Shown here: one piece after another, positions 57,623 through 64,000 of the stretch | Numbering within the stretch: the first letter of the stretch is position 1 | How the letters are laid out: every line of letters begins with the position of its first letter | Assembly: GCA_024707205.1 (NCBI GenBank) | Contig: JANQAD010000001.1 | Location: 620,001 to 684,000, forward strand | Reading direction: 5' to 3' | Source of the DNA: Demequina sp. | Lineage (GTDB): Bacteria > Actinomycetota > Actinomycetes > Actinomycetales > Demequinaceae | Length of the DNA stretch: 64,000 nucleotides | Translations under genes and position numbers: made by a program | The notes under the pieces: model-generated | What the model was told of the DNA's origin: nothing | Database searches by the model: none | The model's input: the letters and a program-made list of their open reading frames with translations, nothing else

Positions 57623-59026
57623 CTAGGAGAGCGACCAGCGAGCGCCGTCCGGCGCGTCCTCGATGGCAATGCCGGCGGCCGCGAGCCGGTCGCGAATCGC
57701 ATCCGCCGCGGCCCAGTCGCGCGCAGCGCGCGCCGCCGCCCGCGCTTCGAGGTCCGCCTGTACCAGTGCGTCGAGGGCGGCCAGCGCGGCGGAGCCCTGC
57801 TCCGAGCCCGCCCACTCGGGGGCGAGCGGATCCAGCCCAAGCGCGTCGAGCATCGCCCGCGCCTCGAGCAGCGCGGTCGTGAGCGCCGCGTCGTCACCGG
57901 AGGCGAGCGCCGCGTTGCCCGCCCGCACGGTCTCGTGGATCACCGCCATGGCGCGCGGAACCGAGAGGTCATCGTCCATGGCCTCCACAAAGGCGACGGG
58001 CACGGCGGACCCGGCAACAGCGTCGGGCTGGCCCACCTTCTCCCCAGCCCGCGTCACGAATCCCACGAACCGCTCCCACTGGGCAAGCGCCTCGTCGAGC
58101 GTCGAATCTGTCCACTCGAGCATCGAGCGGTAGTGCACGGACGCGAGCGCGAGCCGCAGCGCGGCGGCGGGATACGCGGCGAGCACCTCGGACACCAAGA
58201 GCCCATTTCCCAGGGACTTCGACATCTTGGCCCCGGACTGCGTCACCCACGCCGAGTGCATCCACAGCTGCGCGAACCCGTACCCCGCGGCGCGCGACTG
58301 CGCCTGCTCGTTCTCGTGGTGCGGGAAGCGCAGGTCGAGGCCGCCGCCGTGGATATCGAACGTGTCGCCCAGATACCGCTGCGCCATCGCGGAGCACTCG
58401 ATGTGCCAGCCGGGCCGCCCAAGGCCCCACGGCGAGTCCCACGAGGCGGTCTCGGGCTCAGAATCCTTGCGCGCCTTCCAGAGCGCGAAGTCGCGGGGGT
58501 CGCGCTTGGCGACCTCAGGCGCGTCCTCGGCGGGCGCCAGGTCTTCGAGCGACTGGTTGGTCAGCGCGCCGTACTCCGCGAACGAGTGCACGTCGAAGTA
58601 AACGGACCCATCCTTTTCGTAGGCATGACCGTTGTCGATGAGCCGCGATACCAGGGCGACGATCTCCGGAATGTGCCCCGTGGCGCGCGGCTCGGCCGCG
58701 GGCTCGCGCACGCCAACCGCACGGTACGCGGCCTGGAACTCGCGCTCATAGCGCAGCGCCCACTCCCACCACGGCACGCCGGCCTCGGCGCCCTTGGCGA
58801 GGGTCTTGTCGTCGATGTCGGTCACGTTCCGCACCATCGTCACGTGATAGCCCGAACGCTCAAGCCACCGCTGCAGCACGTCGAACGCGACGGCCGCGCG
58901 CAGGTGCCCAACGTGCGGCGCGCTCTGCACGGTGGGCCCACACACGTACATGCCGACCTCACCTGGGGTCAGCGGCACAAAGGGCCGCTCCTCGCGGGTG
59001 GCGGTGTCGAACAGTCGCAGGCTCAC
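57623..59026 (-). CDS. cysS: Cysteinyl-tRNA synthetase
   Basis: The 467-residue class I synthetase has a HIGH-type motif (APHVGHLR), zinc ligands (CGPTVQS Cys and HIECSAMAQ), and KMSKSLGN. Length is normal and the frame intact. It lies in the conserved order carD-ispD-ispF-cysS-rlmB with an 11-bp gap after ispF. Confidence 0.96.
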   Translation of the reverse strand: MSLRLFDTATREERPFVPLTPGEVGMYVCGPTVQSAPHVGHLRAAVAFDVLQRWLERSGYHVTMVRNVTDIDDKTLAKGAEAGVPWWEWALRYEREFQAAYRAVGVREPAAEPRATGHIPEIVALVSRLIDNGHAYEKDGSVYFDVHSFAEYGALTNQSLEDLAPAEDAPEVAKRDPRDFALWKARKDSEPETASWDSPWGLGRPGWHIECSAMAQRYLGDTFDIHGGGLDLRFPHHENEQAQSRAAGYGFAQLWMHSAWVTQSGAKMSKSLGNGLLVSEVLAAYPAAALRLALASVHYRSMLEWTDSTLDEALAQWERFVGFVTRAGEKVGQPDAVAGSAVPVAFVEAMDDDLSVPRAMAVIHETVRAGNAALASGDDAALTTALLEARAMLDALGLDPLAPEWAGSEQGSAALAALDALVQADLEARAAARAARDWAAADAIRDRLAAAGIAIEDAPDGARWSLS

Positions 59027-59036
59027 GGGAGCCAGC

Positions 59037-59507
59037 CTAGGGCGTGCGCACCAGCGCCGACGCTATGGCGGCGATCCCCTCGCCGCGCCCCGTGAGCCCG
59101 AGCCCGTCCGTGGTGGTGCCGGCTACCGTGACCGGGGCGCCGACGGCCGCGCCAAGGGCCGCTTCCGCCTCGCCCCTGCGGGGGGCCAGTCTTGGTCGGT
59201 TGCCGATGACCTGGATCGACACGTTCTCAATTTCCCACCCGGCTTCGCGCACCAGTCGCGCGGTCTCGGCCAGCAGGGAGATGCCCGACGCTCCCGCAAG
59301 TTCCGGCCGATCCACGCCGAATACGTGGCCCACGTCCCCTAGTCCCACGGCGCCGAGGAGCGCGTCACAGGCGGCGTGGGCGGCGACGTCGCCGTCCGAA
59401 TGGCCGGCGAGCGCCGGCTCGTCTGGCCAGAAGAGCCCCGCGAGCGACAGCCCAAGGGACTCGCCGAACGCGTGAACGTCAGTGCCGATGCCGGTGCGGT
59501 AACTCAT
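59037..59507 (-). CDS. ispF: 2-C-methyl-D-erythritol 2,4-cyclodiphosphate synthase
   Basis: The 156-residue enzyme of the MEP isoprenoid pathway has the metal ligands [18 protein letters not shown] and the C-terminal [17 protein letters not shown]. Its start overlaps the ispD stop by 4 nt. Confidence 0.95.
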   Translation of the reverse strand: MSYRTGIGTDVHAFGESLGLSLAGLFWPDEPALAGHSDGDVAAHAACDALLGAVGLGDVGHVFGVDRPELAGASGISLLAETARLVREAGWEIENVSIQVIGNRPRLAPRRGEAEAALGAAVGAPVTVAGTTTDGLGLTGRGEGIAAIASALVRTP

Positions 59508-60181
59508 GAATTCTCCGCGATGAAGGTCGCGAGCGCGAGGTCGCCCGCATGCGTCACCTTAAGTCCCCACGGGTGCCCATCGGTGGCGACCACGCGGTAG
59601 CCGAGCTCGCGCACCAGCGCGGCATCGTCGGTGGCTTCGCGGCCAACGCTCGCCTCGTGCGCCGCGATCAACACCCGCGCACGGAACACCTGAGGGGTCT
59701 GCACCGCGCGCACGGTGTCGCGGTCAACGCCGTGGCCGTACTCCCCGAGGGCGCCGGGGGCGGAAACCAGCGTGTCGACGACGGGCACGACGGGAACGGC
59801 GGCGTCGGCGCCACCCTCCACGGCGGCGACCGCGTCTCGCATCACGCTCGTCGGCATGAACGCTCGCGCCGCGTCGTGGACCAGAACGATGTCGTCCGGA
59901 TCCAGGCCCCCGTGGGGAGGCCAACGCGGAAAGCCCTGCCCAGACGGAGGACTGCCGGGATTCTCCCCGGCCACAACGTCGGCCCTCCCCTCGACTGCCT
60001 CGGCGAAGGCGGACAGCTGCTCGGGCACGGCGGTCACGACGATCCGAGAGGTGAGGGGCGCGATGCGATCGAGCGCGTAGGCCAGCAGAGGCCTGCCGAC
60101 GACGGGAACGAGGGCTTTGGGGGTCGCGCTACCCAGGCGGGTACCGCGACCGGCGGCGGTGACGACCGCCGCGATCGTCAC
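59504..60181 (-). CDS. ispD: 2-C-methyl-D-erythritol 4-phosphate cytidylyltransferase, with paired compensating frameshifts
   Basis: The 225-residue frame has [12 protein letters not shown] (CTP loop), [10 protein letters not shown] and [12 protein letters not shown]. Between residues about 75 and 98 the sequence is unlike any IspD ([16 protein letters not shown]). The next frame over the same bases reads [16 protein letters not shown], which is the expected RQxSVxxGL segment. Two nearby indels (about 59962 and 59910) that cancel each other explain this. The true enzyme is almost certainly normal. Both ends overlap neighbours by 4 nt. Confidence 0.9.
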   Translation of the reverse strand: MTIAAVVTAAGRGTRLGSATPKALVPVVGRPLLAYALDRIAPLTSRIVVTAVPEQLSAFAEAVEGRADVVAGENPGSPPSGQGFPRWPPHGGLDPDDIVLVHDAARAFMPTSVMRDAVAAVEGGADAAVPVVPVVDTLVSAPGALGEYGHGVDRDTVRAVQTPQVFRARVLIAAHEASVGREATDDAALVRELGYRVVATDGHPWGLKVTHAGDLALATFIAENS

Positions 60182-60660
60182 GAGGCGAGGACCTCGTCAA
60201 GGCGGACGCCAGCGGCGGCCTCGTCGCTCTTCTCGGCGAGCGCGAGCTCGCTCACGAGAATCTGACGGGCACGCAGGAGCATCCGCTTCTCACCGGCGCT
60301 GAGTCCCTTGTCGGTGTCGCGGCGGCTCAGATCGCGAACAACTTCTGCGACGCGAATAACGTCTCCGGACGCAATCTTTTCGCCATTTGCCTTGAAACGA
60401 CGCGACCAGTTGGTGGGCTCTTCAACGTAGGGCTCACGCAGCACGTTGAACACGCGCTCGAGACCCTTCTGGTCCACGACGTCACGCACGCCAACGAGGT
60501 CGACGTTCTCCGCCGGCACCTTGATGATGAGGTCACCCTGCGCCACACGGAGTTCGAGGTAGGTCTTCTCCTCCCCCTTGACCGTGCGCTTGAAGATGTC
60601 TTGAATGGTCGCCGCACCATGGTGCGGATAGACGACGGTCTCGCCGACGACGAAATTCAT
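60178..60660 (-). CDS. carD: CarD-family RNA polymerase-binding transcription regulator
   Basis: The 160-residue protein begins with the Tudor-like RNAP-interaction domain ([20 protein letters not shown]) and has the helical DNA-binding part with the conserved Trp ([16 protein letters not shown]). It stabilises open complexes at many promoters. It heads the carD-ispD-ispF unit. Confidence 0.94.
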   Translation of the reverse strand: MNFVVGETVVYPHHGAATIQDIFKRTVKGEEKTYLELRVAQGDLIIKVPAENVDLVGVRDVVDQKGLERVFNVLREPYVEEPTNWSRRFKANGEKIASGDVIRVAEVVRDLSRRDTDKGLSAGEKRMLLRARQILVSELALAEKSDEAAAGVRLDEVLAS

Positions 60661-60693
60661 CTGTAGTGCTCCCCATCTTTTGCGGATTCCATT

Positions 60694-60720
60694 CTACCAT
60701 CGCCGCACACACCAAAAACA
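60694..60720 (-). promoter_or_regulatory. carD promoter candidate
   Basis: On the minus strand TTTTTG, 16 nt, TAGAAT lies 35-60 nt before the carD ATG in a locally AT-rich stretch. The -10 box is good, the -35 box weak, as is common for genes needing CarD-type activation. Confidence 0.5.
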
Positions 60721-60735
60721 GCGGCAGTTATTTGG

Positions 60736-60763
60736 GCGGATACCGGGGGTATCGGGCCGCCCA
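60736..60763. terminator. Hairpin in the carD/lipoprotein divergent region
   Basis: GGGCGG-ATACC pairs with GGTAT-CCGCCC with small bulges. It lies between two divergent promoters, so it is either an insulator-like hairpin or unrelated to termination. Confidence 0.35.
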
Positions 60764-60830
60764 GTCCGTGTGGTCCGGACTCTCCGGGTGCCGGTATTCT
60801 TGACCCGACAAGCTCCCGGAAGGATCCGCG

Positions 60831-61361
60831 TTGAAGTCCACCGTTCTCGCTCGCGTTGCCGCCCTCGCGGCCGTCGCCATCGCCCTGAGCGCGTGCTCCG
60901 TGATCAACCCGATCACCACGCAGAAGGAGTACCAGGCGTCAGACGGCATCGACGTGACGCTCAGCGACAACGCCGAGGCGCTCAACCTGCTCGTGGTGAC
61001 CACCGCCAAGGACGCGCCGGCCGTGCTGACCGGCTCGATCCACAACGGCGGCACCGACGACATCACGGTCACACTCAGCATTGACGGCTCGAACGCGGCG
61101 AACGTCACGGTGGCAGCCGGCAGCACCGTCAAGCTCGGGACCGGCGACGGTGAGCAGCTGATTCAGGGCGCATCGCCCGCGGCCCCAGGCGGCCTCGCGT
61201 CCGTGTGGGTCGGCACCGAGGAGTTGGGCGCCATTCAGGTTCAGGTTCCCGTCGTCGATGGCACGCTGGCGCCGTACGACCAGATCGTCGACTCCATCCC
61301 GCCGCTGCCGATCGTCACGCCAACGCCGTCCCCGAGCCCCTCGGTGAGCCCCACCTCCTGA
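60831..61361 (+). CDS. Unrecognised lipoprotein
   Basis: The start is TTG at 60831 with GAAGGA nine bases upstream, giving 176 residues. The signal peptide (VLARVAALAAVAIALSAC) ends in a lipobox with Cys22. The mature part is beta-rich (copper-chaperone or DUF461-like appearance) and ends in a Pro/Ser tail (TPTPSPSPSVSPTS). It is divergent from carD and convergent with pstB. Function unknown. Confidence 0.75.
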   Translation: MKSTVLARVAALAAVAIALSACSVINPITTQKEYQASDGIDVTLSDNAEALNLLVVTTAKDAPAVLTGSIHNGGTDDITVTLSIDGSNAANVTVAAGSTVKLGTGDGEQLIQGASPAAPGGLASVWVGTEELGAIQVQVPVVDGTLAPYDQIVDSIPPLPIVTPTPSPSPSVSPTS

Positions 61362-61480
61362 CGGCGGGGCACCCGACCCGGCCCCAGCGTCGGGCCGCGA
61401 CAGAGCCCTCCTCCACACAATTTGCGCAACGCCCCAAAGCCGCAGGGCGTCTACCAGGAACGTCGCAAGACGGCCCGACG

Positions 61481-61503
61481 CTCCACACCCCCTTTGTGTG
61501 GAG
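61481..61503 (-). terminator. pstB terminator candidate
   Basis: CTCCACAC pairs perfectly with GTGTGGAG around seven nt. It lies 22 bp after the pstB stop on the minus strand and begins inside a CCGACGCT copy (61475-61482). Confidence 0.55.
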
Positions 61504-61524
61504 GAGGACCGTGGCGGGGGCTGG

Positions 61525-62304
61525 TTACCCGAAGCGACCGGAGATGTAGTCCTCCGTCGCCTTCTCCGAGGGCGATGAGAACATCGCACGCGTGTCGTTC
61601 ATCTCGATGAGCTTGCCCGGCTTGCCGGTGCCCGCGATGTTGAAGAACGCGGTGCGGTCGGCGACTCGCGCGGCCTGCTGCATGTTGTGCGTGACGATGA
61701 CGATCGTGTAGTCCTCCTTGAGCTCCTGCATGAGGTCCTCGATCGCCAGAGTGGAGATGGGGTCGAGGGCCGAGCAGGGCTCGTCCATGAGGAGGACGTC
61801 GGGGCGGATGGCGATCGCGCGCGCGATGCACAGGCGCTGCTGCTGGCCGCCGGAGAGAGAAGAGCCGGGCTTGTCGAGGCGATCCTTGACCTCTTCCCAG
61901 AGGTTGGCGCCGCGCAGCGAGGTCTCCACGAGCTCTTCGGACGCCGCCTTGGAGACGCGCTTGTTGCTCAGGCGGTAGCCGGCGAGCACGTTCTCCGAGA
62001 TGGACATCGTGGGGAATGGGTTGGGGCGCTGGAACACCATGCCGACGTGACGGCGGACCGCGACCGGGTCGATCCCCGGGGCGTAGAGGTTGACGCCGTC
62101 CATGAGCACCTCACCCTCGACGCGGGCGCCGGGGATGACCTCGTGCATGCGGTTCAGCGTGCGCAGGAAGGTGGACTTGCCGCAGCCGGACGGGCCGATG
62201 AACGCCGTGACGGATTTGGGCTCGATGGCGAGCGAGATGTCCTCAACGGCCAGGAAGTCCCCGTAGTAGACGTTGAGGTTGTTGACGTCGATGCGCTTGG
62301 ACAC
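61525..62304 (-). CDS. pstB: Phosphate ABC transporter ATP-binding protein
   Basis: The 259-residue ATPase has the PstB-type motifs [41 protein letters not shown] and [15 protein letters not shown]. It drives high-affinity phosphate import with PstA and PstC encoded upstream. Confidence 0.96.
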   Translation of the reverse strand: MSKRIDVNNLNVYYGDFLAVEDISLAIEPKSVTAFIGPSGCGKSTFLRTLNRMHEVIPGARVEGEVLMDGVNLYAPGIDPVAVRRHVGMVFQRPNPFPTMSISENVLAGYRLSNKRVSKAASEELVETSLRGANLWEEVKDRLDKPGSSLSGGQQQRLCIARAIAIRPDVLLMDEPCSALDPISTLAIEDLMQELKEDYTIVIVTHNMQQAARVADRTAFFNIAGTGKPGKLIEMNDTRAMFSSPSEKATEDYISGRFG

Positions 62305-62313
62305 TGTGCTTCC

Positions 62314-63270
62314 TTACCGGCCCGTCTTGGGCGCGAAGATGCGGGAGATGAGACGCGCAATCAGGTTGAGCGTCATGACGATGAGGATGAGGACCAGGGC
62401 GGCGGCCCACGCGCGGTACTCGGTGATCTCGGGGATGCAGACGGCGCTTGGGTCGTTGCAGACCGCGTCGCCCTTGCGCCACTCGGAGACAATGTAGACC
62501 GGCAGGGTCATCATGCGGCCGTCGAAGAGGTTGAGGTTCATGGAATCCGCAAAGCCCACCGCAACGAGCAGCGGCGCGGTTTCGCCGATCACGCGCGCGA
62601 TGGCGAGGGTCACGCCGGTTGCGAGTCCCGCGATCGCCGTGCGCAGCACCACCTTGAGGACCGTGAGCCACTTGGGAACGCCAAGGGCGTACGAGGCCTC
62701 GCGCAGCTCGTTGGGGACCAGGCGCAGCATCTCCTCGGACGCCCTCACCACCACGGGGATCATGAGCACCGAGAGCGCAATGGCTCCCACGAAGCCCGTC
62801 TTTGTCCCTGGTCCCATGACGATTGCGGCGAGCGCGTAGGCGAACAGGCCCGCGACGATCGACGGAATGCCGGTCATGACGTCAACGAAGAACGTCACCG
62901 AGCGCTTGAGCCGGCCCTGGCCGTATTCCACGAGGTACACGGCGGTGAGGATGCCGATCGGCACCGAGATGACAGCCGTGGCGAGCGTGATGAGAACCGT
63001 GCCCCAAATGGCGTGCAGAGCGCCGCCCGCTGGAGCGCCGCCGACGACGCCGCGCATCGACTGCTGGAGGAAGTCGAGGTTGAAGTTGTGCTCGCCGTTC
63101 TCGTCGACGAAGAAGCGGTCGATGCCCTTGGAGACAACCGTCCACGAGAGCCACACCAGCGGGATCAGCGCGAGGCCGAAGGCCGAGTAGACCAGGCCGG
63201 TGGCCAGCCCATTCTTGAAGCGACGCGAGCCGCTCAGCTGCCCCAGCGTCGTGCTGTCAATGACTGCCAT
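62314..63270 (-). CDS. pstA: Phosphate ABC transporter permease PstA
   Basis: The 318-residue protein has six membrane segments and the PstA loop EASYALGVPKWLTVLKVVLRTA. The start at 63270 overlaps the pstC stop (TGATG). It is followed 9 bp later by pstB. Confidence 0.95.
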   Translation of the reverse strand: MAVIDSTTLGQLSGSRRFKNGLATGLVYSAFGLALIPLVWLSWTVVSKGIDRFFVDENGEHNFNLDFLQQSMRGVVGGAPAGGALHAIWGTVLITLATAVISVPIGILTAVYLVEYGQGRLKRSVTFFVDVMTGIPSIVAGLFAYALAAIVMGPGTKTGFVGAIALSVLMIPVVVRASEEMLRLVPNELREASYALGVPKWLTVLKVVLRTAIAGLATGVTLAIARVIGETAPLLVAVGFADSMNLNLFDGRMMTLPVYIVSEWRKGDAVCNDPSAVCIPEITEYRAWAAALVLILIVMTLNLIARLISRIFAPKTGR

Positions 63271-64000
63271 CAGTTGGCTCCTGAGAACTCAGCGCGGCGG
63301 GAGACGATCCAGCGGGCAAGCATGTTGACGAGAAGGGTGATGACGAACAGCGCGAGGCCCATCGTGATGAGCGCGCTCACTCCCCAGTTGTTGGCCTCCG
63401 GGAACTGCGACGCGATGTACGCGGCGATCGTGTCGTGCTTGCCGGACTGCAGGATGCCGAACGAGAAGCTGAGGCCGGAGGAGAGGATCATGTAGACGGC
63501 CATGGTCTCGCCAAGCGCGCGGCCAAGGCCGAGCATCGTGGCGCCGATGACGCCGGAGCGGCCGAACGGGAAGACGGCCATGCGGACCATCTCCCAGCGA
63601 GTGGCGCCCATGGCGAGCGCGGCTTCCTCGTGAAGCTTGGGCGTCTGCAGGAACACCTCGCGAGTGACCGCGGTGATGATGGGGATGATCATGATCGCGA
63701 GCACGATGCCCGCGGCGAGCGCCACGCGACCCGTTGGTGACGCCTGGCCCGTGTTGGGGTCCGGCGCGAACAGCGGGAACCAGCCAAAGGTGGTGGTCAG
63801 CCACGCAAAGAAGGGCCTGAGGAAGGGCACGAGGACGCCGGCGCCCCACAGGCCGTAGACCACGGATGGGATCGCCGCGAGCAGGTCGATGAGATAGCCG
63901 AGCCCGGCGGCGAGGCGGCGCGGCGCGTAGTGCGAGATGAACAGCGCGATGCCGATCGCGAGCGGGGTGGCGATCACGAGCGCGATCGCGGAGATCAGCA
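63270..64000 (-). CDS. pstC: Phosphate ABC transporter permease PstC (5' end outside the window)
   Basis: The frame is open to the right edge; the residues just before the first internal Met (LISAIALVIATPLAIGIALF) are the usual PstC transmembrane sequence, so the start lies beyond 64000. The EEAALAMGATRWEMVRMAVFP loop and GLGRALGETMAVYMI are typical. A PstS gene is expected upstream. Confidence 0.94.
   Translation of the reverse strand, partial: LISAIALVIATPLAIGIALFISHYAPRRLAAGLGYLIDLLAAIPSVVYGLWGAGVLVPFLRPFFAWLTTTFGWFPLFAPDPNTGQASPTGRVALAAGIVLAIMIIPIITAVTREVFLQTPKLHEEAALAMGATRWEMVRMAVFPFGRSGVIGATMLGLGRALGETMAVYMILSSGLSFSFGILQSGKHDTIAAYIASQFPEANNWGVSALITMGLALFVITLLVNMLARWIVSRRAEFSGAN

Noticed and set aside
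63241-63256. Another copy of the dispersed motif (CCCCAGCGTCGTG)
   Set aside because: The last base of the octamer does not match, so it was not counted; near matches at 19618, 28225, 41252 and 59970 were left out for the same reason.

Overview
The window is high-GC, gene-dense DNA from an actinomycete. Groups typical of Actinomycetota are CarD-IspD-IspF-CysS-RlmB, a WXG100 protein, DUF3027 and DUF3263 proteins, an IdeR-type regulator, and groEL under CIRCE control. Gene content fits Micrococcales best (Demequinaceae or Cellulomonadaceae-like), but family rank is a guess.

Layout. 1-8.7 kb: one minus-strand operon for import and use of a disaccharide or amino sugar (solute-binding lipoprotein, two permeases, two ATPases, ROK regulator, GH4 glycosidase, BadF-type kinase), most junctions being ATGA overlaps. 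9.1-10.6 kb: a lower-GC patch with two unknown exported proteins beside tRNA-Ala. 10.7-16.9 kb: a GntR/membrane-protein pair, a TolB-like propeller, and a block matching the Glp/GlpR (MoeA-like plus membrane receptor) division neighbourhood, with 5-formyl-THF cyclo-ligase and an FmdB zinc ribbon. 17-21 kb: one large protein that looks like an eroded SF1 helicase with a C-terminal nuclease-like domain. 21-36 kb: MFS transporter, RamB-like regulator divergent from pckG, SNF2 helicase, aldo/keto reductase, NlpC/P60, IdeR, UDP-glucose dehydrogenase, ManA, SerC, a CAP-domain protein and DUF3027. 36-41 kb: cold-shock protein, WXG100, groEL with tandem CIRCE, LytR_C, DUF3263, Ung. 41-48 kb: an exported-protein region with a cystine-type symporter behind a Cys-coding leader peptide, two secreted proteins (one with tandem thioredoxin-like domains and a single Cys), and a SipW-type signal peptidase with two exported partners. 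48-64 kb: Fic protein, MauE/DsbA/DsbA thiol operon, Ser/Thr kinase, MsmX-type ATPase, DUF4032, rlmB-cysS-ispF-ispD-carD, a lipoprotein and the 3' part of pstCAB.

Three sequence-level signals cut across the genes. (1) The octamer CCGACGCT occurs about 42 times on both strands, in genes and between them, often as half of a short hairpin. (2) A 54-bp palindromic intergenic element occurs three times at identical length. (3) Roughly a dozen genes carry single-base frameshifts, mostly at short G/C runs, with the rest of each protein intact in another frame. The last is more likely sequencing error than true gene decay, so those genes are reported as whole genes with the shift noted.

The strongest candidate for an undescribed system is the 41.3-46.4 kb unit. 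A 23-residue leader peptide with three Cys codons encloses a CTCCT that can pair with the AGGAG ribosome-binding site of the symporter gene, followed by two secreted proteins of unknown role.
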